From contig CP031585.1 of the NCBI GenBank assembly GCA_003217735.2, positions 806,001 to 870,000 on the forward strand: a DNA stretch of 64,000 bases, given 5' to 3'. The position numbers were made by a program, and so were the translations under genes. The notes below the pieces were generated by a model that was not told where the DNA came from, did no database searches, and saw only the letters and a list, made by a program, of their open reading frames with translations. The stretch is from Marinibacterium anthonyi (lineage in GTDB: Bacteria > Pseudomonadota > Alphaproteobacteria > Rhodobacterales > Rhodobacteraceae). Shown in pieces: positions 17,453-26,165 of this stretch (within the stretch, counting starts at the first letter, position 1; every line of letters begins with the position of its first letter).

Positions 17453-18868
17453 TCACTCCGCCGCCAGCGCGGTGGTCAGGTCGGGGCGCTGATCGGCAAG
17501 GCCCATCGCCGCTTCCAGGGCTGCGCCGATACGGAAGCACATGACCTCGTCGAAGGGGCGACCGACGATCTGGCAGCCCAGCGGCAGGCCGGAGGTGGAA
17601 AAGCCGATGGGCACCGACAGCGCCGGGTTGCCGGTGACGTTGTAGGGGATGGTCAGCATGCCTTTCCACGGCCCCGCGTCGCGGCCGAAGTCGCTGAAGG
17701 CGTTGGCCGGGGTCAGCGCGGTCGGCGCAAGCAGCGCGTCGCATGTGGCCAGCGGGCCGTCGTTGACCTTGGCCGTCAGTTCGCGGCGCAGGCGCAGGGC
17801 ATTGATGTAGTCCGACGCCGAGATGATGCCGCCCGCGACGATGCGCTGGTAGGCATAGCGGCCATAGGCCTCGGGGCGGGTTTTCAGGTCGGCCTCGTGG
17901 ATCGTGTAGGCCTCGGACATCATGATGGTGGATCCGCAGGCCTGGAACAGCTCCCACGCGGGCATGTCGACCTCGACCACATCGGCGCCAAGCCCGGCCA
18001 GGGTTTCGGCGGTCTTGTCGAGCGCGGCGATGATTTCGGGGTTCGCCATCTCGTTGTGGATGTAGAAGGCGCGGGTATAGCCGATCTTCAGCCCGTCGAT
18101 GCCCTGGCTCAGCCCTGCCGAGAAATCCGGGACGGGCAGGTCGGCCGAGGCCGGGTCCAGCGGGTCGTGCCCCGCGATCACCTGCATGGTGATCGCCGCA
18201 TCCTCGACGCTTTGGGTCAGCGGACCGGCATGGTCCAGCGTGAAGCTGAGCGGAAAGATCCCCCGCCGCGACACCCGGCCATAGGTTCCCTTGATGCCCA
18301 CGGTGCCGCAATAGGCCGCCGGTCCCCGGATCGATCCGCCGGTGTCCGACCCCATGGCCGTGCGCATGTAGCTGGCCGCGATGGCCGCGCCCGATCCCGA
18401 GGAGGATCCGCCGGTCTGGTGATCGGTGTTCCAGGGATTGCGCGCGACCGGGAAGGGCAGGTCGAAGGACGGCCCGCCCAGGGCGAATTCGAACGTGCCA
18501 AGCTTGCCCAGCAGCACGCCGCCGCCTGCCTTAAACTTCTGTTCGACGACGCAATCCTCGGCCGGCACATTGTCCAGCAGCACGTTCGAATGGCAGGTCG
18601 TGCGAATGCCGGCCGTGCCGTAGATGTCCTTCAGCCCATAGGGAATCCCCTGCATCGGCCCCTTGTCGCCCCCCTTGGCGAAATCCGCATCCGCCGCCGT
18701 GGCATCGGCCATCGCACGGTCGGGGGTCAGGGTGATGAAGGCATTCAGCCGGGGTTCGTGTTCCGCGATCCGCGACAGCAGCGCCTCGGTCAGGGCGACC
18801 GATGTCAGCGATCCGTCGCGCAGTTTCGAACCGGCCTCGGCGATGGAGAGATCATGCAGCGCAGTCAT
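17453..18868 (-). CDS. Amidase-signature hydrolase C, candidate partner of the AtzG-like protein
   Basis: Third AS enzyme, 471 residues, with Lys80 (GIPYGLKDI), SSSGSG (155-160) and nucleophile Ser179 in GSDTGGSIRGPA. The GPA after the nucleophile loop and overall text differ from A and B. Its ATG overlaps the stop of the upstream AtzG-like gene (ATGA). This arrangement mirrors AtzG-AtzE, where the small AtzG binds the amidase AtzE to form 1-carboxybiuret hydrolase of cyanuric acid breakdown. Carboxybiuret, allophanate or another ureido-carboxylate is thus a reasonable but untested substrate class. Confidence 0.88.
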   Translation of the reverse strand: MTALHDLSIAEAGSKLRDGSLTSVALTEALLSRIAEHEPRLNAFITLTPDRAMADATAADADFAKGGDKGPMQGIPYGLKDIYGTAGIRTTCHSNVLLDNVPAEDCVVEQKFKAGGGVLLGKLGTFEFALGGPSFDLPFPVARNPWNTDHQTGGSSSGSGAAIAASYMRTAMGSDTGGSIRGPAAYCGTVGIKGTYGRVSRRGIFPLSFTLDHAGPLTQSVEDAAITMQVIAGHDPLDPASADLPVPDFSAGLSQGIDGLKIGYTRAFYIHNEMANPEIIAALDKTAETLAGLGADVVEVDMPAWELFQACGSTIMMSEAYTIHEADLKTRPEAYGRYAYQRIVAGGIISASDYINALRLRRELTAKVNDGPLATCDALLAPTALTPANAFSDFGRDAGPWKGMLTIPYNVTGNPALSVPIGFSTSGLPLGCQIVGRPFDEVMCFRIGAALEAAMGLADQRPDLTTALAAE

Positions 18869-19071
18869 TTCGCGGCCCTCGTGACCAGGGTGAAGATGTT
18901 GGACGGTTCGTCGGCGGCGGGGCGCAGGCTGTGCAGGTGGGACCGAAGGCCCAGGAAACCTTCGGCGCTGGTCAGGACCCCGGTTTCCAGGTCCGGCGGC
19001 ACGGCAATGCCGGCCATGGCAAACCGCGTGCGGATTTCGGCGATGCGCGTCTCGCTGATCTTGACGTCCAT
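18865..19071 (-). CDS. AtzG-like small protein (DUF4089 type)
   Basis: A 68-residue protein, first gene of the amidase operon. Its layout (a helix starting ISETRIAEIRTRF, then GIAVPPDLETGVLTSAEGFLGLRSHLHSLR) resembles the AtzG/DUF4089 proteins that bind AS amidases, themselves distant relatives of GatC. ATG at 19071 is preceded by aaggag; a longer in-frame extension upstream lacks any ribosome-binding site and runs over the operators. The 4-bp overlap with amidase C suggests the two proteins form a complex. Confidence 0.7.
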   Translation of the reverse strand: MDVKISETRIAEIRTRFAMAGIAVPPDLETGVLTSAEGFLGLRSHLHSLRPAADEPSNIFTLVTRAAK

Positions 19072-19118
19072 TGGGGAATCTCCTTGCTGACTGCAGGTGA
19101 ACCGCAGAAATTCTATAG

Positions 19119-19130
19119 TTGAAAATTCAA
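19119..19130. promoter_or_regulatory. MarR-type operator, amidase side
   Basis: TTGAAAATTCAA is a perfect 12-bp palindrome, and with the next two bases (GT) it repeats the marR site exactly in inverted orientation over 14 bp. It is 48 bp before the AtzG-like start, a position suited to repression. Confidence 0.6.
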
Positions 19131-19182
19131 GTGAATCTGATCGCGCCGCAAGCCGGATGATGGGCCGTGCACACTGGATTAA

Positions 19183-19194
19183 TTGAATTGTCAA
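19183..19194. promoter_or_regulatory. MarR-type operator, transporter side
   Basis: TTGAATTGTCAA matches the marR-side site TTGAATTTTCAA in 11 of 12 positions. It lies between the two divergent operons, nearer the amidase side, and may allow one regulator to hold both promoters. Confidence 0.5.
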
Positions 19195-19376
19195 ATTAGT
19201 GGCGCAAAAATGGGCGGCCTGCCGGACCTTTGTACGCAGCACGGGCAGCGCGTGCCAAATGCTGGGTATTTTCACTTTCTATATTTGATGGTGCGCGGGC
19301 TTCTTCCAACCTCGGTCCTGTCAGCGGCCGCTTTCGGGCCGCGCCCCAAGCCAGAACCGAAAGGACAGCAAGCCAC

Positions 19377-20333
19377 ATGTGGATCTACGCTCTCCGCCGC
19401 CTGATCCTGACGATCCCCATCCTTCTGGGCGTCACGATCATCTGTTTCCTGCTGGTCCAGATCGCCCCGGGCGATCCGATCCAAAGCCTTCTGCCACCCG
19501 ACGCCTCGGAAGCGGATGCCGCGGCGCTCCGCGCTTATTACGGGCTGGATAAGCCCCTGGTCATTCAATACATCTTCTGGCTCGGCAAGGTGGTGACCGG
19601 CGATCTGGGCATGTCGATCCAGGTCAACGCCCCGGTGGCCACCGAGGTCGGGCGCGCCTTTGCCAATACCTTCACGCTGGCCATGCTGGCCGTGGCCCTG
19701 GCCTTTGTCGTTTCTCTGTTCCTCGGCGTCGTGGCCGCCTACAAGTCCGGCACCTGGATCGACAAGCTCTTCACCTCGGTCGCGGTTTTCGGGATCTCGG
19801 TGCCGACCTTCTGGCTGGGGGTCGTGCTGGTCATCGTCTTCGCGGTCCAGATGAACTGGCTGCCCGCCGCCGGCATGGGCGCCAACGGGTCCGAACACTT
19901 TTCCTACTTCCGCTGGGACGACTTCAAGTTCGCCATCATGCCCATGGTCGCCCTGGCCTTGCCGCCGCTGGGCATCATGACGCGCACCACGCGGTCGTCC
20001 GTCGAAGAGGTGCTGAACCAGGATTTCGTGCAGACCCTGCGCGCCAAGGGCCTGGGCGAGGTGGCCGTGCTGCGCCACGCGATCAAGAACGCCATGCCCC
20101 AGATCATCGCCATGCTGGGCCTGCAGCTGGGCTACCTGATCGGCGGTTCGGTGCTGGTGGAAATGGTCTTCAACTGGCCCGGCACCGGATACCTTCTGAA
20201 CAAGGCGATCCTCAGCCGCGATCTGCCCGTTCTGCAAGGCACGATCCTGGTGCTCGCCACGTCCTTCGTGATGATCAACCTGGTCATCGACCTCGCCCAA
20301 TCCGTCATCGACCCGCGCATCAAGCGGAGCTGA
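19377..20333 (+). CDS. ABC transporter permease, DppB/OppB type
   Basis: Inner-membrane permease of 318 residues for the peptide/nickel ABC class. The N-terminal half has MWIYALRRLILTIPILLGVTIICFLLVQIAPGDP, standard for DppB, and about six membrane helices. The EAA coupling loop is near ALRAKGLGEVAVLRHAIKNAMP. The start is ATG at 19377 with aaggac upstream; earlier in-frame starts fall in the regulatory region. The next gene follows after 7 bp. Together with the next three genes and the binding protein at 3211 it makes a complete importer. Confidence 0.92.
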   Translation: MWIYALRRLILTIPILLGVTIICFLLVQIAPGDPIQSLLPPDASEADAAALRAYYGLDKPLVIQYIFWLGKVVTGDLGMSIQVNAPVATEVGRAFANTFTLAMLAVALAFVVSLFLGVVAAYKSGTWIDKLFTSVAVFGISVPTFWLGVVLVIVFAVQMNWLPAAGMGANGSEHFSYFRWDDFKFAIMPMVALALPPLGIMTRTTRSSVEEVLNQDFVQTLRAKGLGEVAVLRHAIKNAMPQIIAMLGLQLGYLIGGSVLVEMVFNWPGTGYLLNKAILSRDLPVLQGTILVLATSFVMINLVIDLAQSVIDPRIKRS

Positions 20334-20340
20334 GGTACCC

Positions 20341-21243
20341 ATGACCGACGCCACTTCCGACCCGATCATCCTGTCCCAGGACGCCGACCTGCCAAGCCAT
20401 GTCGTGCGCGGCTACTGGGCCTCTGTCTGGAACCGTCTGAAATACGACTACGTCACGCTGTTCTGCCTGGCGCTCATCATCCTGATCGTGCTCTCGGCCA
20501 TCTTCGCGCCCTGGCTGGCGCCCTACGACCCCGAGAAATCGTCGATGGCCTATCGCCTGAAACCGATCGGGCATCCCAAGTTCATCCTGGGCTCGGACGA
20601 GCAGGGCCGCGACATCCTCAGCCGGATCCTCTGGGGTGGGCGGGTGTCGCTGATGATGGGAATCCTGCCGGTGGCCTTCGCCACGATGATCGGCGGCATC
20701 TTCGGCATCGTCGCCGGATATTACGGCGGCAAGGTCAACATGGTGATCATGCGCACCATGGATGTTTTCTTTGCCTTTCCCTCGGTTCTGCTGGCGGTGG
20801 CGATCAGCGGATCCCTGGGCGGAGGCATCCAGAACCAGCTGGCATCGCTGACCATCGTCTTCATCCCGCCGCTGTGCCGGGTGGCGGAAACCGCCGCGTC
20901 ACAGGTGCGCAACATGGATTTCGTCGATGCCGCCCGCGCCTCCGGCGCGTCGACCTTTTCGATCCTGAAGGACCACGTGCTGATCACCGTGATCTCGCCG
21001 GTGCTGGTCTATGCCTCTACGCTGGTGTCGGCCTCGATCCTGCTGGCGTCGGGCCTGTCCTTCCTGGGGCTGGGCGTGTCGCCGCCGACCCCGGACTGGG
21101 GCCTGATGCTGTCGACCCTGCGCCAGTCGATCTGGGTTCAGCCGCTGGTCTGCGCGGTCCCGGGCATCGCGATCCTGATCACCTCGATCGCCTTCAACAT
21201 CGTCAGCGACGGCCTGCGCGTCGCCATGGACGTCAAGTCCTGA
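20341..21243 (+). CDS. ABC transporter permease, DppC/OppC type
   Basis: Second permease, 300 residues. The N-terminal OppC-type region (FCLALIILIVLSAIFAPWLAPYDPE) is followed by FILGSDEQGRDILSRILWGGRVSLMMGI, the typical DppC signature, and an EAA loop at VDAARASGASTFSILKDHVL. It ends ten bases before the first ATPase gene. It should pair with the DppB-type subunit to import an oligopeptide-like or amide compound. Confidence 0.92.
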   Translation: MTDATSDPIILSQDADLPSHVVRGYWASVWNRLKYDYVTLFCLALIILIVLSAIFAPWLAPYDPEKSSMAYRLKPIGHPKFILGSDEQGRDILSRILWGGRVSLMMGILPVAFATMIGGIFGIVAGYYGGKVNMVIMRTMDVFFAFPSVLLAVAISGSLGGGIQNQLASLTIVFIPPLCRVAETAASQVRNMDFVDAARASGASTFSILKDHVLITVISPVLVYASTLVSASILLASGLSFLGLGVSPPTPDWGLMLSTLRQSIWVQPLVCAVPGIAILITSIAFNIVSDGLRVAMDVKS

Positions 21244-21253
21244 CCCGAAAGGC

Positions 21254-22390
21254 ATGACAATGGAACAACCCGTGAAGAAACCCGAACCCCACGCCCGCGA
21301 TCCGCATCCCCGCGACAAGGGCGGCCCCGCCCAGCCCATGCTGATCGCCCGCGAGGTCAGGAAATTCTTCCCCATCCACGCCGGCCTCTTGAACCGCCAG
21401 GTGGCCGAGGTGAAAGCCGTCGACGGCGTGTCGTTTTCGGTCATGAAGGGCGAGACGCTGGGCATCGTGGGCGAATCCGGCTGTGGCAAGTCCACCCTGG
21501 CGCGCCTGCTGATGCACCTGATGGACAAGGACAGCGGCGAGATCATCCTCGACGGCCTGTCCGTCGGTGAATACCGGGGGATGCCCCTGCCGGACCTGCG
21601 CCGGTCCATGCAGATGGTGTTCCAGGACAGCTATTCCTCGCTGAACCCCCGCCTGACGGTCGAGGATTCGGTGGCGTATGGCCCGTCCAAACAGCCCGGC
21701 ATCTCGAAGAAGAGGGCCCGCGAGATCGCGCGGGACCTGCTGGAAAAGGTCGGCCTGCGCGCCAAGCTGTTCGGCGGGCGCTATCCGCATGAACTGTCGG
21801 GCGGGCAGAAGCAGCGGGTGAACATCGCCCGCGCGCTGGCGCTGGATCCCCGCATCGTGATCCTGGACGAAGCGGTGTCGGCGCTGGACAAGTCGGTCGA
21901 GGCGCAGGTGCTGAACCTGCTCAACGATCTGAAGGCGCAGCTGGACCTGACCTATGTCTTCATCTCCCACGACCTGCACGTGGTGCATTACATCTCGGAC
22001 CGGGTGCTGGTGATGTACCTGGGCCAGGTGGTCGAAATCGGCCCCGTCGACAAGATCTACGCCAATCCGCAGCACCCCTACACCAAGGCCCTGCTGGAGT
22101 GTCAGCTGTCCATGGACCCGCGCGAACGGGTCGATCAGGCGCCGCTGGCGGGCGATCCGCCGAACCCGGTCAATCCGCCCTCGGGCTGCCGGTTCCACCC
22201 CCGCTGTCCCTTTGCCGAGGAGATCTGTTCGTCCAGGCAACCCGCCCTGGGCGACACCCTGCGCGCGGGCCGCGACGAACACCTGACCGCCTGTTTCATG
22301 GCGCAACCCGGGTCCGGCCATTCCAAGGCGCCGACCCAGGCGGACCTGCTGAAGCAGGCCGCCGCCCATCCCGCCGTCATGGAGGCCTGA
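21254..22390 (+). CDS. ABC transporter ATPase, OppF/DppF type
   Basis: A 378-residue ATPase. Walker A is GESGCGKSTL, the signature motif is LSGGQKQRVNIARAL, Walker B is RIVILDEAVSALDKS and the H-loop is ISHDLHVV. The C-terminal oligopeptide-family extension has Cys residues in CRFHPRCPFAEEICSSRQP, as in OppD/OppF proteins that carry an iron-sulfur-type Cys cluster. The ATG at 21254 follows the dppC-type stop closely. Confidence 0.92.
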   Translation: MTMEQPVKKPEPHARDPHPRDKGGPAQPMLIAREVRKFFPIHAGLLNRQVAEVKAVDGVSFSVMKGETLGIVGESGCGKSTLARLLMHLMDKDSGEIILDGLSVGEYRGMPLPDLRRSMQMVFQDSYSSLNPRLTVEDSVAYGPSKQPGISKKRAREIARDLLEKVGLRAKLFGGRYPHELSGGQKQRVNIARALALDPRIVILDEAVSALDKSVEAQVLNLLNDLKAQLDLTYVFISHDLHVVHYISDRVLVMYLGQVVEIGPVDKIYANPQHPYTKALLECQLSMDPRERVDQAPLAGDPPNPVNPPSGCRFHPRCPFAEEICSSRQPALGDTLRAGRDEHLTACFMAQPGSGHSKAPTQADLLKQAAAHPAVMEA

Positions 22391-22393
22391 GCG

Positions 22394-23389
22394 ATGAACG
22401 ACATGTCCCCCACAGCCATGGCCGCCACCGCCCCGCTGGTGACGGTAAAGGATCTGCGCGTGAAATTCGTCAGCCGCGATGAAACGGTCAGCGCGGTCAA
22501 CGGCATCGACTTCGAGCTCAAGCGCGGCGAGGTGATGTGCGTGATCGGCGAATCCGGATCCGGCAAGTCTGTGATGATGCGATCGCTCATGCGGCTGCAC
22601 CCGCCCAAACGCACGGTGATCGAAGGCGGGATGGAGGTCGATGGCCACGACATCCAGGCGGTATCGGAAAAGCAGATGCGCAAACTGCGCGGGTCAACGA
22701 TTTCCATGATCTTCCAGGAACCGATGACCGCGCTGGACCCGCTTTATACAATAGGCGACCAGATCGCCGAGACGGTGCGCATCCACGAGGGTGTGACCCG
22801 GGAAATGGCCATGAAACGCGCGCTCGAACTGCTGGAACTGGTGCGCGTGCCGTCCCCTGAACGGCGGCTGAAGGCCTATCCGCACGAATTGTCGGGCGGC
22901 CTGCGTCAAAGGGCGATGATCGCCGTGGCGCTGTCCTGCCGGCCCAGCCTGCTGCTGGCGGATGAACCGACGACGGCGCTGGATGCCTCGGTCCAGATCC
23001 AGGTTCTGGTGTTGTTGCGCCGGTTGCAGAAAGAGCTGGGCATGTCGGTGATCTTTGTCACCCACGACCTGGGCGTCGCGGCGCAGATCGCGGACAAGGT
23101 TGCGGTGATGTATGCCGGTCGGCTGGTGGAATACGGCACGGTCGAAGACGTGCTGATGCGGCCCAAGCATCATTACACCAAGGGCATGCTGGCCTCGACC
23201 GTGGCCGAGCAGGAAAAAGGCAAGCCGCTGGGCGCCATCCCCGGCACCCCGCCCGACCTGCGCGCCCTGCCGCCGGGGTGTTCCTTTGCCCCGCGCTGCC
23301 GGGCGGCCAGGCAGCGATGCGTGGACGAACTGCCCGGGGAACGCGATTGCGGCGGCGGGCACCGGGTGCGCTGTCACTTTCCGCTGTAA
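22394..23389 (+). CDS. ABC transporter ATPase, OppD/DppD type
   Basis: Second ATPase, 331 residues, with Walker A GESGSGKSVMMRSL, signature LSGGLRQRAMIAVAL, Walker B LLLADEPTTALDAS and the C-terminal CSFAPRCRAARQRCVDE Cys motif. It begins 3 bp after the OppF-type gene. Opp-type importers need two different ATPases, so this completes the transporter. It is the last gene of the accessory catabolic region; the next gene converges. Confidence 0.92.
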   Translation: MNDMSPTAMAATAPLVTVKDLRVKFVSRDETVSAVNGIDFELKRGEVMCVIGESGSGKSVMMRSLMRLHPPKRTVIEGGMEVDGHDIQAVSEKQMRKLRGSTISMIFQEPMTALDPLYTIGDQIAETVRIHEGVTREMAMKRALELLELVRVPSPERRLKAYPHELSGGLRQRAMIAVALSCRPSLLLADEPTTALDASVQIQVLVLLRRLQKELGMSVIFVTHDLGVAAQIADKVAVMYAGRLVEYGTVEDVLMRPKHHYTKGMLASTVAEQEKGKPLGAIPGTPPDLRALPPGCSFAPRCRAARQRCVDELPGERDCGGGHRVRCHFPL

Positions 23390-23416
23390 GATGGGCCGCT
23401 CCGCAGGGGGCGGCGC

Positions 23417-23968
23417 CTACAGGCAAACCCAGGCGCCGGATTGTTCCGCTTCCAGGTCGGTGAAATGCAGCTTCAGCGGCTGGTGCTCATCGACGAAGGA
23501 GGTCGCGAACCCCCGCATCGGCAGGTCGCGCCGCACGAAGAACCCGGCGATCCAGACCCCCAGCAACAGCCCGTTCGCTTCGCGCAGTTCGATCCGGTGG
23601 CCCTGCACGTCCCCATTGTCCAGCTTGCTGCTGCTGTTGGCCATCCGCGCCTCGAAACAGACCAGGCCGTTGGCGTAGAACCGCCAGCGCACGGTCTCCC
23701 AGGCGCATTCGTCCACCGTCGCGCCCTTGGTCCAAAGATAGTCGCGCCAGGCGATCGCATCCTTGCCGGTGGTGGTGCCCGTCGCCGTCGCGTCGGATTG
23801 CCCGGCGGCCCACCGGATGTAATCCGCCGGGCCGTCTTCGCGCCCGATGGGGATACCGGCATCGGCCAGGCCCAAGGTGCGCTTGATCACCGAATCCCGG
23901 ATCGCGCCCTTCTTGTCCTCTTTCTCGGACAGGCCCGCGACCAGTTTCGACGCCACGTTGAGAATCAT
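23417..23968 (-). CDS. Conserved hypothetical protein
   Basis: A 183-residue soluble protein I do not recognise. It has no signal peptide or membrane segment. The N-terminal third is charged (SEKEDKKGAIRDSVIKR); the rest looks beta-rich with aromatic strands (WRDYLWTKG, WETVRWRFYANGLVCFEARM, GLLLGVWIAGFFVRRDLP). It converges on the ABC operon and is followed upstream by the UPF0178 gene, so it begins the return to ordinary chromosome. Confidence 0.65.
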   Translation of the reverse strand: MILNVASKLVAGLSEKEDKKGAIRDSVIKRTLGLADAGIPIGREDGPADYIRWAAGQSDATATGTTTGKDAIAWRDYLWTKGATVDECAWETVRWRFYANGLVCFEARMANSSSKLDNGDVQGHRIELREANGLLLGVWIAGFFVRRDLPMRGFATSFVDEHQPLKLHFTDLEAEQSGAWVCL

Positions 23969-24048
23969 GCCAATGCCTCCCTCCGTCCCGCGCCCATTTG
24001 GCCAGACCGGAGCAAGAAACGCGACGTCTTAGAAAGGCCGGGCGGGAA

Positions 24049-24510
24049 TCAGCCGCGCTGTGCCTTCTGCAGTTCCTGGTCCAGGGCTTGCAGGAATCGC
24101 GACCGGTCGGCCTTGGAAAAAGCCTTGCCGCCGCCCTGGTGAAACGGATCGGACGCCCGGATGTCCTGCATCAGGTCCCGCGTCGCCAGCCGTGGTCCGA
24201 TATTGGCGATGCTCAGCACCTCGCCATTGTGCTGCAACACCTTCGCCCCGGCCTTCAGGCAGCGATCCGCCAGCGGCAGATCCGAGGTCACGACCACGTC
24301 GCCCGGCCCGCACTGATCCGCGATCCAGCGATCCGCCTCGTCGGCGCCTTCGTCGACAATGATCAGTGATACCAGGGGATTCGCCGATGGCCGCAGCCCG
24401 CCGTTGCAGACCAGGATCATCGGAACCTTCAACCGCGTCGCCACGCGTTCGGCTTCGGCCTTTACGGGACAGGCATCGGCATCGATGTAAAGCTTGGTCA
24501 CGGCATCCAC
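24049..24510 (-). CDS. UPF0178 (YaiI/YqxD) family protein, PIN-like
   Basis: A 153-residue protein of the YaiI/YqxD family with the characteristic [20 protein letters not shown]-terminus, an acidic [11 protein letters not shown] stretch and [14 protein letters not shown]. The family has a PIN-like nuclease fold but no established role. The frame starts at ATG 24510; a GTG at 24501, directly before the conserved [10 protein letters not shown], is an alternative. It lies beside tRNA-Thr. Confidence 0.85.
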   Translation of the reverse strand: MDAVTKLYIDADACPVKAEAERVATRLKVPMILVCNGGLRPSANPLVSLIIVDEGADEADRWIADQCGPGDVVVTSDLPLADRCLKAGAKVLQHNGEVLSIANIGPRLATRDLMQDIRASDPFHQGGGKAFSKADRSRFLQALDQELQKAQRG

Positions 24511-24529
24511 CTGGGTGATCTGGGAGAGA

Positions 24530-24604
<75 letters not shown>

Positions 24605-24687
24605 GCCGTGGCCGGGTCTCTAAGGGCAAACGAGAGGGCGCGCAAGGGCTATCTGGACGGTTTTTTGCTCCTGCGGTAGAGAGAGAC

Positions 24688-24894
24688 ATGACGGATAAGA
24701 AAAGCCCGTCGGGCGGTACAAAACAGGCGAATACCCGGGAGGACCGGCTGAAAGCCGCGCTGAAGGCCAATCTGGCGCGGCGCAAGGCCCAGTCACGTGC
24801 CCGGTCGGCTGTCGAACCCCGGACCGACAAGGCAGGTGAAACGCCCGGGGACACCGGGAAAGAGGCCCTGAACAAGGCCCGCAACGAGGATTGA
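24688..24894 (+). CDS. Small basic protein before murA
   Basis: A 68-residue, highly charged protein ([25 protein letters not shown] in its middle) with no recognised domain. The ATG at 24688 follows gagagaga. Its end lies 5 bp before the likely murA start, so it is probably the first gene of the murA transcript. The Lys/Arg-rich helix followed by a hydrophilic tail could bind nucleic acid, but this is a guess. Confidence 0.6.
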   Translation: MTDKKSPSGGTKQANTREDRLKAALKANLARRKAQSRARSAVEPRTDKAGETPGDTGKEALNKARNED

Positions 24895-24899
24895 CAGGC

Positions 24900-26165
24900 A
24901 TGGATTCCATTATCGTGACGGGCAATGGCCCGCTCAGCGGACAGATCCCCATCGCAGGCGCCAAGAACGCCTGCCTGACACTGATGCCCGCGACGCTGCT
25001 GTCGGACGAGCCGCTGACGCTGACCAATGCGCCACGGCTGTCGGACATCCGGACCATGACCCAGCTGCTGCAATCGCTGGGCGCCGAGGTGTCGACGTTG
25101 AACGACGGCAAGGTGCTGGCGATGTCCAGCCACGACCTGTCGAACCTGACCGCGCATTACGACATCGTCCGCAAGATGCGCGCCTCGATCCTGGTGCTGG
25201 GCCCGCTGCTGGCGCGGGCCGGCGAGGCGGTGGTGTCCTTGCCCGGCGGCTGCGCCATCGGCGCGCGGCCGGTCGACCTGCATCTGAAGGCGCTTGAAGC
25301 CCTGGGCGCGGATCTGGACCTGCGCGACGGCTATGTGCATGCCTCTGCCAAGTCGGGGCTGAAGGGGGCGGTGGTGGACTTTCCGTTTGCCTCCGTCGGG
25401 GCCACGGAAAACGCGCTGATGGCGGCGACGCTGGCCAAGGGGACGACCGTCCTGAAGAACGCCGCGCGCGAGCCCGAGATCGTCGACCTGGCCCAGTGCC
25501 TGCGCAAGATGGGCGCCCAGATCGACGGCGAGGGAACGTCGACCATCACCATCCAGGGCGTCGACCGCCTGTCCGGTGCGACCCACCCCGTGGTCACCGA
25601 CCGGATCGAACTGGGCACCTACATGTTGGCGCCCGCGATCGCGGGGGGCGAGGTCGAACTGCTGGGCGGCCGGCGCGACCTGCTGACCGCCTTCATCGAC
25701 AAGCTGGAAGAGGCGGGTGTGTCGGTGTCCGAGACCGAGGATGGCCTGAAGGTCAGCCGCAAAGGCAACGGCATCCGTGCGGTGGACGTGGTCACCGAAC
25801 CCTACCCGGGCTTCCCGACCGATCTGCAGGCGCAGATGATGGCGATGCTGGCCACCGCCGAAGGGGTCAGTGTCCTGGAAGAGAAGATCTTCGAGAACCG
25901 CTTCATGCACGCGCCCGAACTGATGCGCATGGGCGCGCGGATCGACGTGCACGGCGGCACGGCCACGGTGACGGGCGTGTCGTCCCTGCGCGGCGCGCCG
26001 GTGATGGCGACGGATCTGCGGGCCTCGATTTCGCTGATCCTCGCGGGGTTGGCGGCCGAAGGCGACACCAGGGTCAACCGGGTCTATCACCTGGACCGCG
26101 GCTACGAGCAGGTCGAGGAAAAGCTGCGCGCCGTGGGCGCGATCATCGAACGGGTGCCGGGCTGA
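24900..26165 (+). CDS. murA: UDP-N-acetylglucosamine 1-carboxyvinyltransferase MurA
   Basis: First committed enzyme of peptidoglycan synthesis: transfers enolpyruvate from PEP to UDP-GlcNAc. It has 421 residues from ATG 24900 ([23 protein letters not shown]); a TTG nine bases earlier is less typical. The substrate lysine is K22 in AGAKN, and the PEP-binding, fosfomycin-targeted cysteine is C118 in [15 protein letters not shown]. It overlaps the DUF2948 gene by one base. Confidence 0.95.
   Translation: MDSIIVTGNGPLSGQIPIAGAKNACLTLMPATLLSDEPLTLTNAPRLSDIRTMTQLLQSLGAEVSTLNDGKVLAMSSHDLSNLTAHYDIVRKMRASILVLGPLLARAGEAVVSLPGGCAIGARPVDLHLKALEALGADLDLRDGYVHASAKSGLKGAVVDFPFASVGATENALMAATLAKGTTVLKNAAREPEIVDLAQCLRKMGAQIDGEGTSTITIQGVDRLSGATHPVVTDRIELGTYMLAPAIAGGEVELLGGRRDLLTAFIDKLEEAGVSVSETEDGLKVSRKGNGIRAVDVVTEPYPGFPTDLQAQMMAMLATAEGVSVLEEKIFENRFMHAPELMRMGARIDVHGGTATVTGVSSLRGAPVMATDLRASISLILAGLAAEGDTRVNRVYHLDRGYEQVEEKLRAVGAIIERVPG

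Larger units (their letters stand above)
19072..19376. promoter_or_regulatory. Divergent control region of the amidase and ABC-transporter operons
   Basis: This 305-bp region drives the AtzG/amidase genes leftward and the permease genes rightward. It is AT-rich compared with its flanks. It holds two MarR-type palindromes, 19119-19130 and 19183-19194. A possible -10 (tatatt, 19279-19284) for the rightward operon follows ttttca. I see no small gene in it. Confidence 0.6.

Noticed and set aside
17429-19090. Plus-strand open frame opposite amidase C and the AtzG-like gene
   Set aside because: Antisense shadow of genes with clear catalytic motifs; no family resemblance.
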